DNA of 64,000 bases from Pseudophaeobacter sp. EL27. Lineage in GTDB: Bacteria; Pseudomonadota; Alphaproteobacteria; Rhodobacterales; Rhodobacteraceae. The stretch covers positions 372,001 to 436,000 of the forward strand of contig NZ_OMPQ01000013.1 of assembly GCF_900313025.1 (NCBI RefSeq). The letters are read 5' to 3'. Numbering within the stretch: the stretch's first letter is position 1; each line of letters begins with the position of its first letter. Positions 16,548 through 26,321 of this stretch are shown here, in pieces. The notes below the pieces were generated by a model. That model had not been told where the DNA came from. It did not search any database and saw only the letters and a program-made list of their open reading frames with translations. The translations under genes and the position numbers were made by a program.

Positions 16548-18011
16548 ATGCTCAAACCTCACACCCAAATGTGGACGCACCTCTCCAGGCTGCACAAGGA
16601 ATTCCCAGCCTGGGTCGCGACCAGCTTCTCGGGCGCCTCCGGCCTCCGCGCTGAGAAGGCGCAGCTGCAGAATGCTAGCCCCTCAGATCAGCTCTCCGGC
16701 CAGGCAGAGGATGTGATCGCGCCAGTATCAGAGCAGCAGTCACCGACAGCTGCTGAACAACCCGAGAGTGAGACAGACGCGAACAGCTTTGCACAAAAGC
16801 TGCAAATTCCGATTCTCAACGACTGCCCCAACAGCCAAAACCGCCAATGCCTACAGGACAAAGGTCAGTTCCTGGCCCGCCAGGAGCGCTGGCCTGAACT
16901 CTCCAATCTGATCCGCGCCGCCGACAAAAACCAGAGCCGCACAGGTGGCGGCCTGCCCGAAGCTGACCTTCTCGCCTATGGCGCCCGTTCGGATGTGGTG
17001 AACGCGGTGGAACACGCGCTTCAGGATCACAACACCAAGGCAGGCCTGTCAAACATGGGCAGGACCAAGGGTAAAACTGCACGACAAAGATCTGGCGAAA
17101 ATCCCGTCCTCATTGACGGTGTCATGGCTCTGGAAACCCTGCGGCGCGACCACCCCAAAGACATCTACCTGACGGCAATTGTCGCCCAGGCCCATATTGA
17201 TATCGCCTGGACCTGGCGCGCAGCCGCTGCAGAGGCCTTGCCGAGTCAAACCCAACAAGAAGCTCAGCTTCGCCGCTCAAATGCCCATTTTGAACGCGCT
17301 GCAGCCCTGCTCACACCGCTCAAGGATCAAAGCCGCGACAGCGCTTTTCTGTCGGCAGCTCAATGTGCCCTGTTTGCCGGGCAAAGCGCAGACACTATGG
17401 ATGTTGCAGATGCCTATGGCGCCCTGATTGATCAGGCCCCTGATAATCCGCGACCAATGCGCGCTCTGGGCGCCCAGATGCTGCCACGCGCCAATGGCTC
17501 CTATGCAGCCCTAGAGCTGGAGGCCCGTCGCACGGCCGCCCGGACCCAAGATCAATGGGGCGCTGGCGGATACGCCTGGGTCTACTTTGATGCCATGGCC
17601 ATCGACGAACAGGCCTGCGCCAGGGTTGATCACAAATTCTTTTTGGATGGGCTGCAGGATATTCTCTGCACCGATCCGAGCCAGGAGATGATCAATCTGC
17701 TCGCAGCCTATTGCGCTGTCACCCTGCCCAATGCTCTGGGAAGCAGCGCAGCGGCCAATCTAAACAGGATCGAGATCTCCAAGGCCGCCCGCTGGCTGGT
17801 GCGCAGTCATCTGCGTGAGTTGCATCCCTTGATCTGGGCCCATGCCTGCGAAGGATTTGACAATAACGCCCGCATCACCTCGCTGCGCCGCTTTGCGGCC
17901 CATGGTCAGGCCAAGGCCTTGCAATGCCTAACCCATATTTTTCGCGATGAGATCGAAAGCGGACATAAGATCTCTTTCACCCCCGAGGGGTTTGACCTGC
18001 TGCCCGCCTAA
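16548..18011 (+). CDS. Hypothetical protein with helical (TPR-like) repeats
   Basis: 487 residues, unrecognised. A variable, low-complexity Q/S/E-rich N-terminal region (to about residue 90) is followed by a largely alpha-helical, alanine-rich body with TPR-like spacing (for example HFERAAALLTPLKDQSRDSA, then DAYGALIDQAPDNPRPMRALG). There is no signal peptide, membrane helix or enzyme motif. AGGA lies six bases before the ATG at 16548. It follows the pepN gene pair after 126 bp; any functional link is unknown. Confidence 0.7.
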   Translation: MLKPHTQMWTHLSRLHKEFPAWVATSFSGASGLRAEKAQLQNASPSDQLSGQAEDVIAPVSEQQSPTAAEQPESETDANSFAQKLQIPILNDCPNSQNRQCLQDKGQFLARQERWPELSNLIRAADKNQSRTGGGLPEADLLAYGARSDVVNAVEHALQDHNTKAGLSNMGRTKGKTARQRSGENPVLIDGVMALETLRRDHPKDIYLTAIVAQAHIDIAWTWRAAAAEALPSQTQQEAQLRRSNAHFERAAALLTPLKDQSRDSAFLSAAQCALFAGQSADTMDVADAYGALIDQAPDNPRPMRALGAQMLPRANGSYAALELEARRTAARTQDQWGAGGYAWVYFDAMAIDEQACARVDHKFFLDGLQDILCTDPSQEMINLLAAYCAVTLPNALGSSAAANLNRIEISKAARWLVRSHLRELHPLIWAHACEGFDNNARITSLRRFAAHGQAKALQCLTHIFRDEIESGHKISFTPEGFDLLPA

Positions 18012-18072
18012 CGAGCTGAAAAGGCGCGCTTCCACCTCCATCTGGCCACCCTGTTTCATCTTTCCTAAAATA

Positions 18073-18114
18073 TTCCGGGGGTGAGCGCCAAGGGCGCGAG
18101 GGGGCAGAGCCCCC
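18073..18114. repeat. REP-like intergenic element downstream of tex
   Basis: After TATTCCGGGGGTGA come two short hairpins, GCGCC-AAG-GGCGC (18085-18097) and GGGGGC-AGA-GCCCCC (18100-18114). I recall similar elements between Roseobacter-group genes. It lies between convergent genes and may serve as terminator for tex and the hypothetical gene. Confidence 0.55.
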
Positions 18115-18208
18115 TGCTCTTCTTTGCAGGCAAAACCCCGTTTTCAAGTAAAGGTGCGGAGACCTTCCCAGCCTTCCGCCCCTCCCCCCGCTTCTCCAGA
18201 CAGCAACC

Positions 18209-20566
18209 TCAGGTCTTCTTGAAGGCATCCAAAAGAGCCGCCCCCAAGGCCCCGGTCTGGGGTTTGTCAGATTTGGGAGAAGCGGTCATGGCACCGCGTT
18301 TTGCACCGCCTCCTTTGCCGCTCCCGCGCGAAGGGGCTCCACGCCCCTTGGTGTTGGAACGTGCCTCACCGCGCGCGTTGCGATCCTCGCGCGCAGAGGC
18401 ACCGCCATCTTTGCGCATGGTCAGAGCAATCCGTTTGCGGCTGACATCCACCTCGGTCACGGTCACCTTGACCACCTGGCCAGTCTTCACCACCTCATGG
18501 GGGTCTTTGACAAATTTATCCGCCAACTGGCTGACATGCACCAATCCATCCTGATGTACGCCAATATCCACGAAGGCGCCAAAGGCGGCAACATTGGTGA
18601 CGGTACCTTCCAAAACCATGCCTGGTTTCAGATCCTGCATGGTCTCGACACCCTCGGCAAAACTTGCAGTCACAAAAGAGGGACGCGGATCGCGCCCTGG
18701 CTTTTCCAACTCGGCAAAAATATCGCGTACAGTTGGCAGGCCAAAACTCTCATCCACAAACTGCTCTGCTCGCAGCCCCTTCAGGGCAGTGTCATCGCCC
18801 ATGATCTGACGGATATCGCGCCCACAGGCCGCCACCACCCGGCGGGCAACGCTATAGGCCTCTGGGTGCACAGAGGAGGCATCAAGCGGCTCTTTGCCGT
18901 CGCGAATGCGCAGGAAACCCGCACATTGCTCAAAGGCCTTGGGCCCCAGCCGCGCCACTTTCAACAGCTCCCGGCGGGAGGCAAAGGCTCCATTCAAATC
19001 CCGGTGAGCCACGATGGCCTCTGCCAGCCCTGGCCCCAGCCCAGACACATGGGCCAGCAGAGGCGCAGAGGCCATGTTGAGATCAACCCCAACACCGTTC
19101 ACAACGTCTTCAATAACGGCCTCCAGTGATTTGGACAGACGGTGCTGGTCAACGTCATGCTGGTATTGGCCCACACCAATGCTCTTAGGCTCGATCTTGA
19201 CCAATTCCGCCAGCGGATCCTGCAGCCGCCGGGCAATTGATACCGCCCCCCGCAGGGATACATCCAGATCGGGAAACTCCCGCGCCGCCAGCTCGGATGC
19301 GGAATAGACCGAGGCCCCGGCTTCAGAGACCACCACCTTGGTGGGTTTCTTCACCTTGGCAGGCAGATGTTTGATCACCTCTGCCACCATCCGTTCGGTC
19401 TCACGGCTGGCGGTGCCATTGCCGATGGCAATCAGCTCGACACCATGTTCTGCGATCAGTTTCAGGATGCTGACCTGGGCGCCGCGCAGATCATTCTTTG
19501 GCTGAAAGGGATAGACCGTCTCTGTGGCCACCAGTTTCCCGGTTGCATCAACCACCGCCGCCTTGACGCCGGTGCGAATGCCCGGGTCCAGCCCAAGTGT
19601 CGGTCGCGCACCGGCTGGCGCTGCAAAAAGCAGATCCTTGAGGTTGCGGGCAAAAACCTGAATGGCATCCTCTTGTGCTCGCGCCCGCAAATCCGCCATC
19701 AGCTCCAGCATCATCGACAGGCTCAGCTTCACCCGCCAGGTCCAGCCAGCCACCTTGCGCAGCCACTTATCCCCCGGCCCCGTGCCGCCGGCCTGCAGTT
19801 CAGCCGCAACCATGCTCTCGGCGCGCCCCACCCCCTCTTCTGGCTCAGGACCAATATCCAGCGTCAACACCCCTTCATTGGAGCCGCGCAGCATCGCCAA
19901 AGCCCGGTGCGACGGCACATCCGCCCAGCGTTCAGTATGGTCAAAATAGTCAGAGAACTTGGCACCCTCTTGCTCCTTGCCCTCAACAACCCGCGCGGTC
20001 AGCCGCGCCTCTCCCTGCATAAACTGCCGCAGGCGCCCCAGCAGCCCAGCGTTTTCAGTCATCCGCTCGATCAGGATATCGCGCGCACCGTTCAAGGCTT
20101 CCTTGGTGCCCGGCACCGCCTCGGTAAGATAGCCCACGGCCAGAGCTTCCGGGTCTGCACTGTGGTCGCTCAGAATGGCTTCCACCAAAGGCTCCAGCCC
20201 ATTTTCACGCGCAATCATCGCCTTGGTGCGGCGCTTGGGCTTATAGGGCAGATAGATATCTTCCAATTGCGCCTTGGTTTCTGCCTTGGCAATGGACGCC
20301 GCCAGGTCATCCGTCAGCTTGTCCTGCGATTTGATCGAGTCAAAAATTGCCAGCCGCCGCGCTTCCAACTCCCGCAGGTAGGACAGCCGTTCCGCCAGGG
20401 TCCGCAACTGCGTGTCATCCAGCCCGCCCGTCGCCTCTTTGCGGTAACGCGCCACAAAGGGCACAGTTGCCCCCTCATCCAACAGGGTCACGGCACTGTT
20501 CACCTGATTTGGAGCGGCACCAATTTCACGGGCGATGGTCTGGGCAATACGGGCTGCGGTTTCCAA
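18209..20566 (-). CDS. tex: Tex-family RNA-binding transcription accessory protein
   Basis: About 785 residues. The Tex_N helical region is followed by the YqgF/RNase H-like core ([20 protein letters not shown]), HhH repeats ([23 protein letters not shown]) and a C-terminal S1 domain ([22 protein letters not shown]), then a basic, glycine-rich tail. Tex binds nucleic acids and affects transcription. I place the start at TTG (20566) because AAGAGG lies eight bases upstream and the protein then begins with [14 protein letters not shown] as in the family; a longer frame open to 20653 has no ribosome-binding site and gives an atypical N-terminus. Confidence 0.9.
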   Translation of the reverse strand: METAARIAQTIAREIGAAPNQVNSAVTLLDEGATVPFVARYRKEATGGLDDTQLRTLAERLSYLRELEARRLAIFDSIKSQDKLTDDLAASIAKAETKAQLEDIYLPYKPKRRTKAMIARENGLEPLVEAILSDHSADPEALAVGYLTEAVPGTKEALNGARDILIERMTENAGLLGRLRQFMQGEARLTARVVEGKEQEGAKFSDYFDHTERWADVPSHRALAMLRGSNEGVLTLDIGPEPEEGVGRAESMVAAELQAGGTGPGDKWLRKVAGWTWRVKLSLSMMLELMADLRARAQEDAIQVFARNLKDLLFAAPAGARPTLGLDPGIRTGVKAAVVDATGKLVATETVYPFQPKNDLRGAQVSILKLIAEHGVELIAIGNGTASRETERMVAEVIKHLPAKVKKPTKVVVSEAGASVYSASELAAREFPDLDVSLRGAVSIARRLQDPLAELVKIEPKSIGVGQYQHDVDQHRLSKSLEAVIEDVVNGVGVDLNMASAPLLAHVSGLGPGLAEAIVAHRDLNGAFASRRELLKVARLGPKAFEQCAGFLRIRDGKEPLDASSVHPEAYSVARRVVAACGRDIRQIMGDDTALKGLRAEQFVDESFGLPTVRDIFAELEKPGRDPRPSFVTASFAEGVETMQDLKPGMVLEGTVTNVAAFGAFVDIGVHQDGLVHVSQLADKFVKDPHEVVKTGQVVKVTVTEVDVSRKRIALTMRKDGGASAREDRNARGEARSNTKGRGAPSRGSGKGGGAKRGAMTASPKSDKPQTGALGAALLDAFKKT

Positions 20567-20674
20567 GAATGCGTCCTCTTTTTTCTGCTCGGGCGATCTT
20601 CTTAGCGGTGCTGCAGAGCCGCGCCAAGGGTTAGCTTGCACCTTTGCAATCACCTGCTCTGCTGCCTGCCAAGT

Positions 20675-21010
20675 TCAGGGCTTATTTGGTGGCAAATCCT
20701 GGGTATGCATCTCGCCCCAGTGTCGCAGTGCAGACAGCACGGGTGCCAGCGCCTTGCCTGCCTCCGTCAAATGATACTCAGACCGAGGCGGGTTTTGAGA
20801 ATAGAGCCGACGCTCCAGAACATCCCCCTGTTCCAGTTTGCGCAACCGGACCGAAAGCGTGTTGGGCGACAGCTTCAAAACATCCTGTAGATCCTGGAAC
20901 CGCCGCGGACCTTCCAAGAAAAACTCACGCAGGATCAGCAGGGACCACTGGTCGCCCATCACATTGGTCGCCCGCTGCACAGGGCAATTGTCGCGTGTCA
21001 GATTAGTCAT
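20675..21010 (-). CDS. HxlR-family transcriptional regulator
   Basis: 111-residue winged-helix protein. The HxlR signature is clear: a conserved Cys near the N-terminus (NCPVQ, C9), GDQWSLLILREFFLEGPRRF, then SPNTLSVRLRKLEQGDVL and YHLTEAGKAL. HxlR dimers bind inverted repeats and often sense thiol-reactive or aromatic compounds. It is divergent from a membrane protein gene; the space between holds two similar 23-bp operator-like repeats, so it likely regulates both genes. No strong ribosome-binding site precedes the ATG. Confidence 0.88.
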   Translation of the reverse strand: MTNLTRDNCPVQRATNVMGDQWSLLILREFFLEGPRRFQDLQDVLKLSPNTLSVRLRKLEQGDVLERRLYSQNPPRSEYHLTEAGKALAPVLSALRHWGEMHTQDLPPNKP

Positions 21011-21027
21011 CTCATAAATCTAGCCTC

Positions 21028-21086
21028 GTGACTTGCAAATGTGAAGTCACTGCATAAATGAAAGTGACTACACTTTATGAAGTCAC
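21028..21086. promoter_or_regulatory. Tandem 23-bp inverted repeats (candidate HxlR operators)
   Basis: Site 1 (21028-21050) and site 2 (21064-21086) both begin GTGACT and end AAGTCAC with 10 intervening bases; site 1 extends the left arm to a full GTGACTT complement. Their centres are 36 bp apart. They lie in the divergent HxlR/membrane-protein promoter. Confidence 0.65.
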
Positions 21087-21115
21087 AATAATCACCCCGC
21101 AACTTGGAGCCCAAG

Positions 21116-21850
21116 ATGTTCGAACCCATAGCAGTCTTTTACACACAGGCCTTTGCAGTGATCCTACCTGCAACCGCCACTGGCCTTGTGGTGCTCGGCG
21201 CCAAACGCGCAGGCCTTTCACAACGACGCACAGCCCTAGCCGCAGGTCTTGTCGTTACAATTCTAGGGCTCTGGTATGCCATCGTTGTGCCCCTGGCCAA
21301 AACCGGCATATTAATGCCTCCGGTAGAGCTCAGCGATCCGCCCTATGCATTGATGCCTCTTCTGGGCGGCGCCACTCTGCTTTGGTTGCTTGGCCGCGGT
21401 ACGCAAACCGGACGCCAAGTGCTCTCCGGTCTGGACCATAGTCACCTTATTGCTTTCCAGAGCTTTCGGCTTATGGGCGGAATTTTCCTGCTAGGTTGGG
21501 CCATGGGAGCCATCCCTTGGCAATTCGCGCTGCCTGCGGGTCTTGGCGATATCATGGCAGGTCTTGCAGCGATCAAGGCACATCGGGCCTTGGCTCGCGG
21601 CGACGTCAAAGCCGAGGCCCTGGTACGACAGGCCAGCCTTATTGGTCTGGCGGACTTTGTTATTGCAGTAAGCCTTGGTATCGTGACTTCCGCAGGGGCT
21701 TTGCAACTCATGGCCTTTGACAATCCCAATGTAATCAATGCCTATCCCTTGGCGCTGTTTCCAGAGTTCTTTGTGCCGATCTTCATCGCCTTCCAGCTGT
21801 TTTCCCTGCGCGCACTCCGGCATGACCGGCGCCATTTTATCCCCGTCTAG
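21116..21850 (+). CDS. Hypothetical polytopic membrane protein (HxlR-divergent)
   Basis: 244 residues with about seven hydrophobic segments from residue 10 to near the end; the last residues are basic (RALRHDRRHF). No transporter motif was recognised. The ATG at 21116 has TTGGAG six bases upstream. It sits behind two HxlR-type operator candidates and is probably the main target of that regulator. Short distances between helices suggest a small integral membrane enzyme or permease, but this is open. Confidence 0.7.
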   Translation: MFEPIAVFYTQAFAVILPATATGLVVLGAKRAGLSQRRTALAAGLVVTILGLWYAIVVPLAKTGILMPPVELSDPPYALMPLLGGATLLWLLGRGTQTGRQVLSGLDHSHLIAFQSFRLMGGIFLLGWAMGAIPWQFALPAGLGDIMAGLAAIKAHRALARGDVKAEALVRQASLIGLADFVIAVSLGIVTSAGALQLMAFDNPNVINAYPLALFPEFFVPIFIAFQLFSLRALRHDRRHFIPV

Positions 21851-22013
21851 CAGCGACACAAACCTATGTTGCAACCTTTCAATGTGATCACGCAGCAATC
21901 AGGGGAGGCGCCCTGCCCCTCTCCTGACCTTTGTCCCGGTCCTTATCCTCTTGCCCCGCTTGGCCCGCTGGCCTAGAACGCTTTGCAAACGTGATTAAAG
22001 GAGCCGGTGCGAG

Positions 22014-23522
22014 ATGCTCGACCTGACATATGAACTCCCCAAGCCCAAGGTGATTTCGGGCGCCAAACATGACTGGGAACTGGTCATCGGCTTGGAAGTC
22101 CATGCCCAGGTCAGCTCCAATGCCAAACTTTTCTCTGGCGCTTCGACCAAATTTGGTGCCGAGCCGAACTCCAATGTCTCCTTTGTTGATGCGGCCATGC
22201 CCGGCATGCTGCCCGTCATCAACGAATACTGCGTTGAACAGGCGGTGCGTACCGGTTTGGGTCTGAAGGCCGAAATCAACCTCTGGTCCGCCTTTGACCG
22301 CAAGAACTACTTCTACCCCGACCTGCCGCAGGGCTATCAGATCTCGCAGCTCTATCACCCCATCGTGGGCGAAGGCGAAGTGCTGGTGGAACTGGGCGAC
22401 GGCACTGCCCGCAATGTGCGGGTGGAACGCATCCACATGGAACAGGACGCAGGCAAATCGATCCATGACATGGATCCCAACATGTCCTTTGTCGACCTCA
22501 ACCGCACCGGCGTCTGCCTGATGGAGATCGTCTCCCGCCCCGACATCCGCGGTCCCGAAGAGGCCGCCGCCTATATCGCCAAGCTGCGCCAGATCATGCG
22601 TTACCTGGGTACCTGTGATGGCAACATGCAAAACGGCAACCTGCGTGCCGATGTCAACGTCTCGGTCTGCCGGGTCGGCCAATACGAGAAGTATCAGGAA
22701 ACCCAGGATTTCTCCCATCTCGGCACCCGCTGCGAGATCAAGAACATGAACTCCATGCGCTTTATCCAGCAGGCCATCGAGGTAGAGGCCCGTCGCCAGA
22801 TCGCCATCATCGAGGCCGGTGGTGAGGTCGACCAGGAAACCCGTCTGTATGACCCGGACAAGGGCGAAACCCGCACCATGCGCTCAAAAGAAGAAGCGCA
22901 TGATTACCGCTATTTCCCCGATCCCGACCTGCTGCCGCTGGAGATCGAGCAGGCCTGGGTGGATGATATCGCCGCCAATCTGCCGGAATTGCCCGACGCC
23001 AAGAAGTCCCGGTTTGTCACCGATTTTGGCCTCAGTGACTATGACGCCTCGGTGCTGACCGCCGATGTGGAATCTGCCGCCTATTTTGAGGCCGTGGCTG
23101 AGGGGCGCAACGGCAAGCTGGCTGCAAACTGGGTCATCAACGAGCTGTTCGGCCGCCTGAAAGCGGATGAAAAAGACATCGCCAACTGCCCGGTCACCCC
23201 AGCGCAACTGGGCGGCGTTGTGGAACTGATTTCGGCTGAAACCATTTCTGGCAAGATCGCCAAGGACCTGTTTGAGATCGTCTACACCGAGGGCGGTGAC
23301 CCGGCTCAGATCGTTGAAGAGCGCGGCATGAAGCAGGTGACAGATACCGGCGCCATCGAGGCGGCACTGGATCAGATCATCGCCGACAATCCCGCACAGG
23401 TGGAAAAAGCCAAACAAAACCCCAAACTGGCAGGCTGGTTTGTCGGTCAGGTGATGAAAGCCACCGGCGGCAAGGCCAATCCCAAGGCGGTAAACGAGCT
23501 GGTTGCCAAAAAACTGGGCTAA
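22014..23522 (+). CDS. gatB: Aspartyl/glutamyl-tRNA(Asn/Gln) amidotransferase subunit B
   Basis: 502 residues. The GatB catalytic kinase domain is unmistakable: [11 protein letters not shown] (about 22-32), [47 protein letters not shown] and [14 protein letters not shown], followed by the helical and YqeY-like tail ([19 protein letters not shown]). With GatA and GatC it makes Gln-tRNA(Gln) and Asn-tRNA(Asn). AAAGGAG lies ten bases upstream of the ATG. gatA and gatC are not in the window. A strong terminator follows. Confidence 0.96.
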   Translation: MLDLTYELPKPKVISGAKHDWELVIGLEVHAQVSSNAKLFSGASTKFGAEPNSNVSFVDAAMPGMLPVINEYCVEQAVRTGLGLKAEINLWSAFDRKNYFYPDLPQGYQISQLYHPIVGEGEVLVELGDGTARNVRVERIHMEQDAGKSIHDMDPNMSFVDLNRTGVCLMEIVSRPDIRGPEEAAAYIAKLRQIMRYLGTCDGNMQNGNLRADVNVSVCRVGQYEKYQETQDFSHLGTRCEIKNMNSMRFIQQAIEVEARRQIAIIEAGGEVDQETRLYDPDKGETRTMRSKEEAHDYRYFPDPDLLPLEIEQAWVDDIAANLPELPDAKKSRFVTDFGLSDYDASVLTADVESAAYFEAVAEGRNGKLAANWVINELFGRLKADEKDIANCPVTPAQLGGVVELISAETISGKIAKDLFEIVYTEGGDPAQIVEERGMKQVTDTGAIEAALDQIIADNPAQVEKAKQNPKLAGWFVGQVMKATGGKANPKAVNELVAKKLG

Positions 23523-23541
23523 GGCCAAGCCATTCACACCC

Positions 23542-23575
23542 AAAGGCGCTCCAACCGGGGCGCCTTTTTTGTTTT
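23542..23575 (+). terminator. Rho-independent terminator of gatB
   Basis: AAAGGCGC pairs with GCGCCTTT and is followed by a T-run (TTTTTTGTTTTG), 20 bases after the gatB stop. Confidence 0.85.
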
Positions 23576-23606
23576 GTCTCGCCCAGTCGCCAGACCGGGC
23601 AGCCCC

Positions 23607-24839
23607 TTAGAGATCCACCGACGGTTTCTCCCAGCCCTGTTGTGGCTTGGGTGCCGCGCTTGGTTTTGGCGCGATGTCTTTCGATCCGCGTATCAACTGC
23701 GGCATTCCTTGATCGAAAAACCAATCCATACCGCGCACACCGGCTTGGCCTGCCGCACCAGTTGCCGCTGCCCCGATCAAAGTGACAAAGGCTAGGGCAA
23801 CAGGATATTTCTTGATCTTCTCCCAAATAGCCCAAAGGCGTCCGGTGGCTTCTTCCAAGACCTCGACGTCAGGGATGGGCGGTTCTAGGGCAGCGTCCAC
23901 CTCATCTAAGGCAGTCTCTAACTCTTGCAGCCGGGCGCGATATTCCACAATGCGCGAGGGTGGCATGTCATCGGGCATGTTATCGCGATGTCGACCCAAC
24001 GACATGGCGTTGAATGTCTCATTCTCCAGCGCCTGCTTCGCCCGCGCCACTTCCTGCCGCAATGCGTGTTTCTGGGTGATGAGGTCGATGATCCCCGCCA
24101 CGCGGATGGCGTCTTGTTCTTTGCCCTCGCCCCAATCCTCGGGGTCGATCAGCGCGATGTCCTGCATCAGCTGCCAGTGGCTGTCCCAATCTCCGGTCAG
24201 TGGTTTCCCTTTCAAAGCAGCTTCCAGCCACCGAACCCAGAACCCGAAACCGGCGCGTTTCGACAATCCAGCACTTACTTCAGCCCAAAGCACGCCATAG
24301 ACCTCAGTCAATTCGTGAAACAATGGTGCCGTCAACAGATCTTCTTTGTTGTCAACTAATCCTCGGTCTTCTTGAAATTCCAACCAAACCATGGCCTTTG
24401 CAACCTTAGCTCCGTCCCAACTGTCGCCTGCCTTGGAGGTTGCCGCGTGCACCATGAAGGCAAGCCCCAATGGCGAAATACCGCCGTCGCCCGTTGGTTT
24501 TGCCAATTCTACGGCATCCATAGTGGCTCTGATGCCTGCTGAGACAGGCGTGCTCAACACCTGCTTCCGATCAATACCAGTTAGCCATGCTCGGTTCGCT
24601 TGGACTTCCTCAACAAGATCGCCACGCCCCCTACTCTCTGAGAACAGCAGATGCCGAAATAGTCTCAAAGCGACGATGGCACCGTCTTTCTCTGCGAGTA
24701 ATTTAGTGAGAAAACCAAGCATCGCCCTTTTGGCCGCCCGGTTTCCCAAGGCAACGGCGGTGGAAACCTGTAGATCAACCGGCATCTGCTCAAACCAGCG
24801 ATTATAGGTTTTCATATCAATATTTTGCAAAACTTTCAT
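23607..24839 (-). CDS. Unrecognised membrane-anchored helical protein
   Basis: About 410 residues. A soluble helical N-terminal body (for example AVALGNRAAKRAMLGFLTKL) covers some 250 residues, then a charged coiled-coil region (about 265-340, QEVARAKQALENETF and RARLQELETALDEVDAAL), one transmembrane helix near residues 355-378 and a short proline/lysine-rich tail ending EKPSVDL. No family was recognised. I start at the ATG at 24839 (tandem ATGs at 24842/24839) because CGGAG precedes it; a frame open to a GTG at 24893 is possible. It stands alone between gatB and pepT, with codon use that seems less GC-biased than its neighbours. Confidence 0.7.
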   Translation of the reverse strand: MKVLQNIDMKTYNRWFEQMPVDLQVSTAVALGNRAAKRAMLGFLTKLLAEKDGAIVALRLFRHLLFSESRGRGDLVEEVQANRAWLTGIDRKQVLSTPVSAGIRATMDAVELAKPTGDGGISPLGLAFMVHAATSKAGDSWDGAKVAKAMVWLEFQEDRGLVDNKEDLLTAPLFHELTEVYGVLWAEVSAGLSKRAGFGFWVRWLEAALKGKPLTGDWDSHWQLMQDIALIDPEDWGEGKEQDAIRVAGIIDLITQKHALRQEVARAKQALENETFNAMSLGRHRDNMPDDMPPSRIVEYRARLQELETALDEVDAALEPPIPDVEVLEEATGRLWAIWEKIKKYPVALAFVTLIGAAATGAAGQAGVRGMDWFFDQGMPQLIRGSKDIAPKPSAAPKPQQGWEKPSVDL

Positions 24840-24955
24840 CATGGCTCCGAAATCGCCCGCAATGCGCGTACCTATATCACATTCCTCAACCACAACACCC
24901 GTCTTGACCTTGCCTGTCCTACAGGCTTTGCTCGTGCCAAATCCTAGGAGATCTC

Positions 24956-26191
24956 ATGCAAGATAATTTCAATCAAGAGCTTCAGGACCGTCTGGTCCGC
25001 TATGCCGCCATTGACAGCCAAAGCGATGAAAACTCGCCCTCCTCTCCCAGCACTGCGATCCAGTTCGACATGTCGAACCTGCTGGTAGAGGAGCTGAAGG
25101 GAATCGAGGCGCAGGATGTTACCCTGACGGATTACGGCACGGTTCTGGCGACCGTTCCGGGCACTGTTGAAGGCCCCACGGTTGGCTTTCTCGCCCATGT
25201 AGATACCGCGCCGCAATTCAATGCCGCTGGCGTAAAACCCCGTGTCATCAAGGGCTACAACGGCGGCGACATCGGTTTTCCTGACAATCCCGATCTGGTG
25301 CTGTCGCCTCAGGATCACCCCTATCTGGCGGGTAAGGAAGGCCACGATCTGGTCACCGCCTCCGGCCTGACGCTACTGGGGGCGGATGACAAATCCGGGG
25401 TCTCGATCGTGATGACCCTGGCGCGCCACCTGATTGAAAACCCCGACATCCCCCATGGACCGATCCGCATTGCTTTTACCCCGGACGAGGAAATCGGCCG
25501 TGGCGTGGATGCCAAGCTACCCCAGGATCTGGGGGTTGATTTTGCCTATACGCTGGATGGCAGCGATCTGGGCGAAGTGATCTACGAGAGCTTCTCGGCG
25601 GATCGTGCGGTTGTCAGTATCAAGGGCGTTTCGATCCACCCTGGTTGGGCCAAGGAAAAGATGGTCAATGCTGCGCATCTGGCTTCAAAAATCGTGCAGA
25701 CACTACCGCAGGCGACGATGACGCCGGAAACCACCGATGGGCGCGAGGGCTTCCTGCATGTCACCGATATGGCCGGAGGCTCGTCGGAGATGGAAATCAA
25801 ACTGATCCTGCGTGATTTTGAACGCGAGGGTCTGAAAGCCAAGGGGGATTTGCTGCGTAGGGTATGCGAAGCGGTGCAGGCCTCCGAGCCACGCGCTGAA
25901 ATCACCTGCGAAATCTATCCGCAATACCGCAATATGCGCTATTGGTTGGAAGAGGACATGACCCCGGTCGATCTGGCGCTGGAAGCCTGTCGTGCCAATG
26001 GAATTGAGCCGATCTCGGTCCCCATCCGGGGCGGCACCGATGGCTCGCGCCTGACAGAAATGGGCGTTCCAACACCTAACATCTTCTGCGGCATGCAATG
26101 TGTTCACGGGCCCCTGGAATGGGTCTCGGTGCAGGACATGGCCGCCTCGCTGCAGGTCTGCCTAACACTGGCCCAGCTGGCGGCAAAATAG
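24956..26191 (+). CDS. pepT: Peptidase T (tripeptidase, M20 family)
   Basis: 411-residue cytosolic di-zinc aminotripeptidase. Metal ligands by comparison with E. coli PepT: H81 (LAHVDTAP), D144 (LGADDKSG), E179 (TPDEEIGRG), D201 (TLDGSDLGE) and H384 (VHGPLEWVS); E178 is the general base. Length is standard. TAGGAG lies five bases before the ATG. It is divergent from the orphan membrane protein gene; the two share only 116 bp. Confidence 0.95.
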   Translation: MQDNFNQELQDRLVRYAAIDSQSDENSPSSPSTAIQFDMSNLLVEELKGIEAQDVTLTDYGTVLATVPGTVEGPTVGFLAHVDTAPQFNAAGVKPRVIKGYNGGDIGFPDNPDLVLSPQDHPYLAGKEGHDLVTASGLTLLGADDKSGVSIVMTLARHLIENPDIPHGPIRIAFTPDEEIGRGVDAKLPQDLGVDFAYTLDGSDLGEVIYESFSADRAVVSIKGVSIHPGWAKEKMVNAAHLASKIVQTLPQATMTPETTDGREGFLHVTDMAGGSSEMEIKLILRDFEREGLKAKGDLLRRVCEAVQASEPRAEITCEIYPQYRNMRYWLEEDMTPVDLALEACRANGIEPISVPIRGGTDGSRLTEMGVPTPNIFCGMQCVHGPLEWVSVQDMAASLQVCLTLAQLAAK

Positions 26192-26204
26192 TAACCCCCG
26201 TTTA

Positions 26205-26247
26205 GCACTTACTGAAGCCGCAGCTCCTAGGCTTGCGGCTGAAGTGC
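26205..26247. repeat. Long stem-loop after pepT
   Basis: GCACTT (26205-26210) pairs with AAGTGC (26242-26247), and AGCCGCA (26216-26222) with TGCGGCT (26234-26240), forming an extended stem 14 bases past the pepT stop. No T-run follows; it may mark or stabilise the transcript end. Confidence 0.45.
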
Positions 26248-26321
26248 CCCATAGTCAGCGAAGCCAGACTTGACCCCCTGCGCGCATAGGTTAAACCTGC
26301 GCCGGAAGTCAGGAGGCCATG

